Positions 58,677-64,000 of a stretch of 64,000 nucleotides of DNA are shown here, piece after piece. The notes below the pieces were generated by a model. It saw nothing but the letters and a program-made list of their open reading frames with translations, had not been told where the DNA came from and did not search any database. The position numbers and the translations under genes are program-made. The stretch's first letter is position 1. Every line of letters starts with the position of its first letter. The stretch is from Acidobacteriaceae bacterium (GTDB taxonomy: Bacteria; Acidobacteriota; Terriglobia; Terriglobales; Acidobacteriaceae), in the NCBI GenBank assembly GCA_030037545.1, contig JASHRF010000107.1:45236-109235 (forward strand). Reading direction: 5' to 3'.

Positions 58677-60101
58677 ATGAGCCAAACTATTACCATCGAT
58701 CCCGTCACCCGCCTTGAAGGTCACGGCAAGATCACCATCCAGCTCGACGGCCAGGGCGAAGTGGAGAGCGCGCATTTTCACGTGACCCAGGTGCGCGGAT
58801 TCGAGCGCTTCAGCGAGGGGCGGCCGTTTTACGAGATGCCCGGCCTGATGGCGCGCATCTGCGGCATCTGCCCGGTGTCGCACCTGATTGCCTCGGCCAA
58901 AGCCTGCGAGGCCATCATGTCGGTGCGCATTCCACACACCGCCGCGCAACTGCGCCGCATGTTGAACCTGGCGCAGATGGTTCAGTCGCACGCGCTGAGC
59001 TTTTTCTATCTGGCGTCGCCCGATCTGCTGCTGGGCATGGAAGCCGATCCCGCAGTGCGCAACGTGCTCGGCGTGGCCGCGGCCAAACCGGAGATGGCGC
59101 GCGCGGGGATTGCGCTGCGGCGATTCGGCCAGCATATCATCGAGCTGCTCGGGGACAAGCGCATTCATCCCGGGTGGGTAGTGCCAGGCGGCGTCACCGA
59201 ACCGCTTGCTGCCGCCAAGCGCGATGAAATCCTGGCCATGCTACCGGAGGCTTACGCAAACGTTGGTCTCGCCCTGAATGTGTACAAACAGATCACGGAC
59301 GAGTTTCGGGATGAGATCGAAGTTTTCGCCAACTTCCCTTCCCCATATTTGAGCCTGATCAACGAGGATGAATCCATCGAGTTCACCGATGGCGCGCTGC
59401 GGCTGATCGATGCCGAAGGAAACACAATTGAAGATGGCATGACGGCGGCGCGCTTTGCCGAGGTCATTGGCGAGGCGGTCGAGCCATACAGCTACACCAA
59501 GTTTCCGTACTACAAGCCGCTCGGCTATCCGGAGGGCTGTTATCGCGTGGGGCCGCTGGCGCGGCTCAACATCGCCAAGACCATGGGCACGCCGAAGGCC
59601 GACGTGGAGCTCGCGGAATTCAAGCAAGTGGCTCCTGGGCCGGTAGCCAGCTCGTTTCACTATCATCATGCGCGGCTGGTGGAAATTTTCTATGGGATTG
59701 AAAAGATCGAGGAAATCCTCGCCGATCCTAAAATTCTCGATAAGCATGTGCGCGCCACGGCGGGCGTCAATCGACTGGAGGGTGCGGGCCAGGCCGAGGC
59801 GCCGCGCGGGGTGCTGCACCATCACTACAAGGTGGACGAAAACGGCAAGATGCTGTGGGCCAATCTGGTCATCGCTACCGGCCAGAACAACAACGCCATG
59901 AATCGCGGCGTGCTGCAGGCCGCCAAACACTACGTGAAGGACGGCAAATTTACTGAGGGCATTTTGAATCGCGTAGAGGCGGTGGTGCGCACCTTCGATC
60001 CGTGTCTGAGCTGCTCCACGCACGCCTTCGGACAAATGCCGTTAGCGCTAGAACTGGTTTCGGCGGCGGGCGAGGTTCAAGACCGGATAAGGCGGGACTG
60101 A
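58677..60101 (+). CDS. hoxH: [NiFe]-hydrogenase large subunit HoxH with cleavable C-terminal extension
   Basis: L1 [11 protein letters not shown]2 [35 protein letters not shown] (residues after DPCxxCxxH are the expected protease-removed tail). Confidence 0.97.
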   Translation: MSQTITIDPVTRLEGHGKITIQLDGQGEVESAHFHVTQVRGFERFSEGRPFYEMPGLMARICGICPVSHLIASAKACEAIMSVRIPHTAAQLRRMLNLAQMVQSHALSFFYLASPDLLLGMEADPAVRNVLGVAAAKPEMARAGIALRRFGQHIIELLGDKRIHPGWVVPGGVTEPLAAAKRDEILAMLPEAYANVGLALNVYKQITDEFRDEIEVFANFPSPYLSLINEDESIEFTDGALRLIDAEGNTIEDGMTAARFAEVIGEAVEPYSYTKFPYYKPLGYPEGCYRVGPLARLNIAKTMGTPKADVELAEFKQVAPGPVASSFHYHHARLVEIFYGIEKIEEILADPKILDKHVRATAGVNRLEGAGQAEAPRGVLHHHYKVDENGKMLWANLVIATGQNNNAMNRGVLQAAKHYVKDGKFTEGILNRVEAVVRTFDPCLSCSTHAFGQMPLALELVSAAGEVQDRIRRD

Positions 60102-60345
60102 CTTCCCTCTTCCAACACGACGGCTTACCTGTGCGGGGCGCTTGGATTATCCTTGGATGATCAAGGCGCTGCAGACGTGGGGCCGGTGTGCCCGCATACG
60201 AAAAGACGCGGCCTAATGCGCCAATTTTGACTTGTTTTTTACTTTTTTACCGCAACAGCGACTTATCGTTGTTCCACCGGCCCGCAGGCCGGCAGCAGAT
60301 TCACGTTTGCAGTTAACGCTGCCGATTGTCCCAAAGAGGTGAAGC

Positions 60346-62841
60346 ATGACCGCGCCTGTCCTTCCCGAACTTGACTCCGAAGGTTCCTCCAAAAGCCAAA
60401 GAACGGCCGCGGGCGTCGATGCCCTAGCGCACTCCTTCCTTGACAACCTTTTCTTTGTGCAAGGCAGGTCGCGCGAGCGGGCCACCATGAACGACGTTTA
60501 TCTGGCCCTGGCGCACACGGTTCGCGATCGCCTGGTGGAGCGCTGGATCCAGACGGTGCTCAACTACAGGGCGCAGGACGTGCGAGTGGTCTGCTATCTC
60601 TCGGCGGAATTCCTGACCGGGCCGCACCTGGCCAACAATCTCATCAACCTGGGCATGTACGACCAGGCCGAAGAAGCCATGCGTAAACTGGGCCTGGACC
60701 TCGAGACCCTCATCGAACAGGAAGCGGAACCAGGGCTCGGCAATGGCGGATTGGGGCGTTTGGCCGCGTGCTTCATGGACTCTCTGGCTACCCTCGACAT
60801 TCCTGCCATCGGCTATGGCATTCGCTACGAGTACGGCATCTTTGACCAGGAAATTCGCGACGGATGGCAGGTGGAAACCACCGACAAGTGGTTGCGACTT
60901 GGCAATCCGTGGGCGCTGGAGCGGCCCGAGGACGCCTTCGAAGTGAAATTCGGCGGCCATACCGAGTCCTATACCGATGCCAATGGCCAGTTCCGGGTGC
61001 GCTGGGTTCCAGGAAAGCTAGTGCGCGGCGTCCCCAACGACACTCCGATCCTCGGCTACCACACCAACACCGCCAATACCATGCGCTTGTGGTCCGCGCA
61101 GGCCGTGGAATCATTCAACTTTGAGAGCTTCAACACGGGAAACTTCTTCGGAGCGGTTGCGGATAAAGTCGAGTCGGAAAACATCTCCAAGATCCTTTAT
61201 CCCAACGACGAGGAGATCCAGGGCAAGACGCTGCGTCTTGAGCAGCAGTTTTTCTTCGTCTCCTGTTCCTTGCAACATATTCTCAAAATTCAAAAGAACG
61301 CAGACCGCGCCCTGTCTGACCTGCATCGCAACTTCACCATCCAGATGAACGACACGCATCCAGCTATCGCCGTTGCCGAGATGATGCGCCTGCTGGTGGA
61401 TGAGAATGCCATGGAGTGGGAGGCCGCCTGGAACGTCACCACCCACTCGCTTTCCTACACCAATCACACCCTGATGCCGGAGGCGTTGGAAAAATGGCCG
61501 ATCTCGCTGTTTGCGAGCCTGCTTCCGCGCCACTTCGAGATCATTAAGGAAATCAACCGCCGCCACCTGGACGAAGTCCGTGCCAAGTTCCCGGGAGACG
61601 AAGACCGCGTCCGCCGGCTCTCCATCATCGACGAGGACGGTGGCCGCTACGTGCGCATGGCTCACCTTGCCGTAGTTGGCAGCCACGCCGTCAATGGCGT
61701 CGCGGCACTGCACACCGAGCTGCTCAAATCCAATGTCTTGCGCGATTTCTACGAGCTCACCCCGGAGAAGTTCAGCAACAAGACCAACGGCGTGACCCCG
61801 CGCCGGTGGATGGTTCTCGCCAATCCGCGCCTGGCCGGCCTGCTCAGCAGCCGCCTCGGCCACAGTTGGATTCACGACCTGGACAAGCTGCGCAGACTCG
61901 AGCACATGGTCGACGATCCGGAACTGGCCCGGCAGTGGCGCTCCATCAAGCACCACAATAAGCAGCGCCTGGCGGCCTACATCTATCGAACCCAGAGCAT
62001 CACGGTCGATCCCGAGTCCATGTTCGACGTGCTGGTCAAGCGTTTGCATGAATACAAGCGGCAGCACTTGAAGGTGCTGCACATTCTCACCCTCTACAAG
62101 CGCATCCAGCACAACCCCGACCTGGTGATGCAGCCGCGCACCTTTATTTTTGGAGGCAAGGCTGCACCGGGGTATCGCATGGCCAAGCTCATCATCAAGC
62201 TCATCCATTCCGTGGCCGCGGTCATTCACGGCGACCCGCTGGTCCGCGACCGTATTCGGGTGGTGTTTTTGCCCAACTACAATGTCAAGCTGGGACATAG
62301 AGTCTACCCTGCGGCCGACCTTTCCGAACAGATCTCGCTGGCCGGCAAAGAAGCCTCCGGCACCGGCAACATGAAATTCGCAATGAACGGCGCGCTGACC
62401 ATCGGCACTCTGGATGGCGCCAATATCGAGATCCGCGAAGAAGTGGGCGCGGAGAATTTCTTTCTTTTCGGTCTCACCGCGGAGGAAGTGGAACGGAAGA
62501 AGGCGGAAGGGTACCATCCGCGCGAATATTACGAGTCAAACCCCAAATTGCGCGAGATTCTCGACGCTGTAGCCAGCGGCGAATTCTCGCACGGCGACCG
62601 GGCGCTCTTCGATCCGCTGGTGCAGTCGCTGCTTTCGCAAGACGAGTACATGCTGTTCGCCGACTACCAGTCGTACATCGATTGCCAGGACAGCGTGGGC
62701 CTGGCATACCGGGACATCGACCACTGGACTCGCATGTCGATTCTCAACGTAGCGCGCATCGGCAAGTTCTCCTCCGACCGCGCCATCCGCGATTACTGCT
62801 CCGAAATCTGGAAGACGTGGCCGGTGAAGATCGAGGTGTAG
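60346..62841 (+). CDS. glgP: Glycogen/starch/alpha-glucan phosphorylase
   Basis: PGLGNGGLGRLAACFMDSLATLDIPAIGYGIRYEYGIFDQEI; MNDTHPAIAVAEMMRLL; EASGTGNMKFAMNGALTIGTLDGANIEI (PLP site region). Confidence 0.97.
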   Translation: MTAPVLPELDSEGSSKSQRTAAGVDALAHSFLDNLFFVQGRSRERATMNDVYLALAHTVRDRLVERWIQTVLNYRAQDVRVVCYLSAEFLTGPHLANNLINLGMYDQAEEAMRKLGLDLETLIEQEAEPGLGNGGLGRLAACFMDSLATLDIPAIGYGIRYEYGIFDQEIRDGWQVETTDKWLRLGNPWALERPEDAFEVKFGGHTESYTDANGQFRVRWVPGKLVRGVPNDTPILGYHTNTANTMRLWSAQAVESFNFESFNTGNFFGAVADKVESENISKILYPNDEEIQGKTLRLEQQFFFVSCSLQHILKIQKNADRALSDLHRNFTIQMNDTHPAIAVAEMMRLLVDENAMEWEAAWNVTTHSLSYTNHTLMPEALEKWPISLFASLLPRHFEIIKEINRRHLDEVRAKFPGDEDRVRRLSIIDEDGGRYVRMAHLAVVGSHAVNGVAALHTELLKSNVLRDFYELTPEKFSNKTNGVTPRRWMVLANPRLAGLLSSRLGHSWIHDLDKLRRLEHMVDDPELARQWRSIKHHNKQRLAAYIYRTQSITVDPESMFDVLVKRLHEYKRQHLKVLHILTLYKRIQHNPDLVMQPRTFIFGGKAAPGYRMAKLIIKLIHSVAAVIHGDPLVRDRIRVVFLPNYNVKLGHRVYPAADLSEQISLAGKEASGTGNMKFAMNGALTIGTLDGANIEIREEVGAENFFLFGLTAEEVERKKAEGYHPREYYESNPKLREILDAVASGEFSHGDRALFDPLVQSLLSQDEYMLFADYQSYIDCQDSVGLAYRDIDHWTRMSILNVARIGKFSSDRAIRDYCSEIWKTWPVKIEV

Positions 62842-62884
62842 TCGCGCAAGGGCAGAAGCGCGGACTCCGTTCTAAACTACGCTC

Positions 62885-63367
62885 ATGCCTACGCCTCGCG
62901 TCCGCTGCCTGATTCTCGCCTGCGGCAACTCGCTGCGCGGCGACGACGGCGTGGGGCCGTGGCTTGCTGCATGGGCAGAAGAGCGATTCCGCGCCAACCC
63001 CGATGTTCGCGTGATTTTGCGCCAGCAGTGGACGCCGGAGCTGGCGGAAGAAATTGCTCACGCCGAATTCGCAATCTTCATCGATTCGTCGCTCGAGTCC
63101 GATCCCGGAGAAACCCTGGTTGTTCCTGTTGCGCCGGAGCCGCGTGGAGCGGCGCTGGCCACGCATCATCTGAGTGCCGGGGAACTTCTGGGATTGACCC
63201 AGGAGCTGTTTAATTTTCTGCCGCGAAACGCGCTTCTGCTTACGGTCGGCGCAGACTCCACGGAACTCAAGGAAGAATTGAGCGACGCCGTCAAAGCGGC
63301 GCTTCCGCAGGCATGTGCGGAGATTGAAAGGTTAGCTTTGCGCCGAGAAGCGAACTCAGGGCCGTGA
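62885..63367 (+). CDS. hoxW: HoxW-type [NiFe]-hydrogenase maturation endopeptidase
   Basis: LILACGNSLRGDDGVGPWLAAWAEERF; FAIFIDSSLESDPGE; hydrogenase maturation protease fold, at the end of the hox locus. Confidence 0.85.
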   Translation: MPTPRVRCLILACGNSLRGDDGVGPWLAAWAEERFRANPDVRVILRQQWTPELAEEIAHAEFAIFIDSSLESDPGETLVVPVAPEPRGAALATHHLSAGELLGLTQELFNFLPRNALLLTVGADSTELKEELSDAVKAALPQACAEIERLALRREANSGP

Positions 63368-63389
63368 ATATCCCGTATCGCTACGGGTG

Positions 63390-63809
63390 CGGACGCCCGG
63401 GCGCAAGGACGGTTCAGACGATGGTGATGGCACCGACTTTCACGGCCAGAACCGCTCCAACAAGACGCATGCATCGACCACCGGTGCCGACGCACGGCTG
63501 TACAAGAAGAGCTACGGCAAGGAGTCAAAGTTGAGTTACCTGGGCCATGCGCTGGTGGAGCACCGCAACGGGTTGATTGTGGCGGCGATGGTGACGCACG
63601 CCGACGGCTACGCCGCGCTATCGATGCTTATGGACAAGCAGCAAGACCGCTCACGGCGCATCACGGTGGGCGCAGACAGGGCGTACGACACAGAAGATTT
63701 CGTGCGCACGGTGCGCGAATTGAATGTGACACCGCATGTAACCAAGAACGATAAGGGCCGCAGCAACCTGGGCCGCAGAACCACGCGACAGCCTGGCTAT
63801 GCCAGTAAG
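63390..63809 (+). pseudogene. Truncated IS5-like (DDE) transposase fragment
   Basis: RTPGRKDGSDDGDGTDFHGQNRSNKTHASTTGADARLYKKSYGKESKLSYLGHALVEHRNGLIVAAMVTHADGY..ITVGADRAYDTEDFVRTVRELNVTPHVTKNDKGRSNLGRRTTRQPGYA then loss of similarity. Frame stays open to window end, so it is missing from the ORF track. Confidence 0.85.
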
Positions 63810-63812
63810 TAT

Positions 63813-63874
63813 CCACCGGCAGAGCCGGTGGCTTTACGGTTGCTGGCCCCTCAAAGGGGCCTTTTCGCAACCGT
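63813..63874. repeat. Nested palindromic repeat (different family from the car-locus REP)
   Basis: CCACCGGC-aga-GCCGGTGG; then outer stem ACGGTTGC/GCAACCGT enclosing GGCCCCT-caa-AGGGGCC. A partial CCACC..GGCAGAGCCG recurs at the window end (about 63983-64000). Confidence 0.8.
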
Positions 63875-64000
63875 CCGAAGCAACAGCAAGAACAAATGCA
63901 AAAGCCTCGTACTGCTGTCTTCACTGCCGCAGCACAGACAATTCGAGGGAGAACATACTCCCGGAATTCTCAAAGTTCTACTGCCACCCCGGCAGAGCCG

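Noticed and set aside
1-64000. CRISPR array, rRNA, tRNA genes, prophage or defence island
   Set aside because: No regularly spaced repeats with unique spacers, no rRNA/tRNA recognised, and no phage structural or defence genes seen.

Overview
High-GC bacterial chromosomal window. Gene content and protein style suggest Acidobacteriota, but this is inference because there is no rRNA in the window. It is mostly housekeeping and metabolic genes. Main blocks: siroheme synthase; macro-domain protein; modular secreted trypsin-like protease; YpdA-like reductase; two tandem PTPS/QueD-like genes plus folE; truB; an ABC exporter; polyphosphate glucokinase; a methionine synthase split into two overlapping ORFs; murQ and a LacI regulator; a partial flagellar cluster (two regulators, flgBC-fliEFGHIJ-fliK-like-flgDE); GH27; carA and carB; miaB; GH18; a hoxEFUYH [NiFe]-hydrogenase operon with glgP and hoxW downstream; and a truncated IS transposase at the right edge. 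The most unusual structure is at carA-carB. A REP-associated tyrosine transposase (RAYT) gene sits between carA and carB, bordered by inverted copies of a two-hairpin palindromic repeat. A third copy lies in frame inside carB, so it appears to be translated as an extra segment of carbamoyl-phosphate synthase. A fourth copy lies downstream of carB. The hairpin stems differ between copies by compensatory changes. Also notable: a roughly 100-bp degenerate copy of the miaB 5' end that, with miaB itself, flanks the GH18 gene; matching GTGA-N6-TCAC Crp/Fnr-like palindromes upstream of both the flagellar and hox loci; and nested palindromes joined to the truncated transposase.
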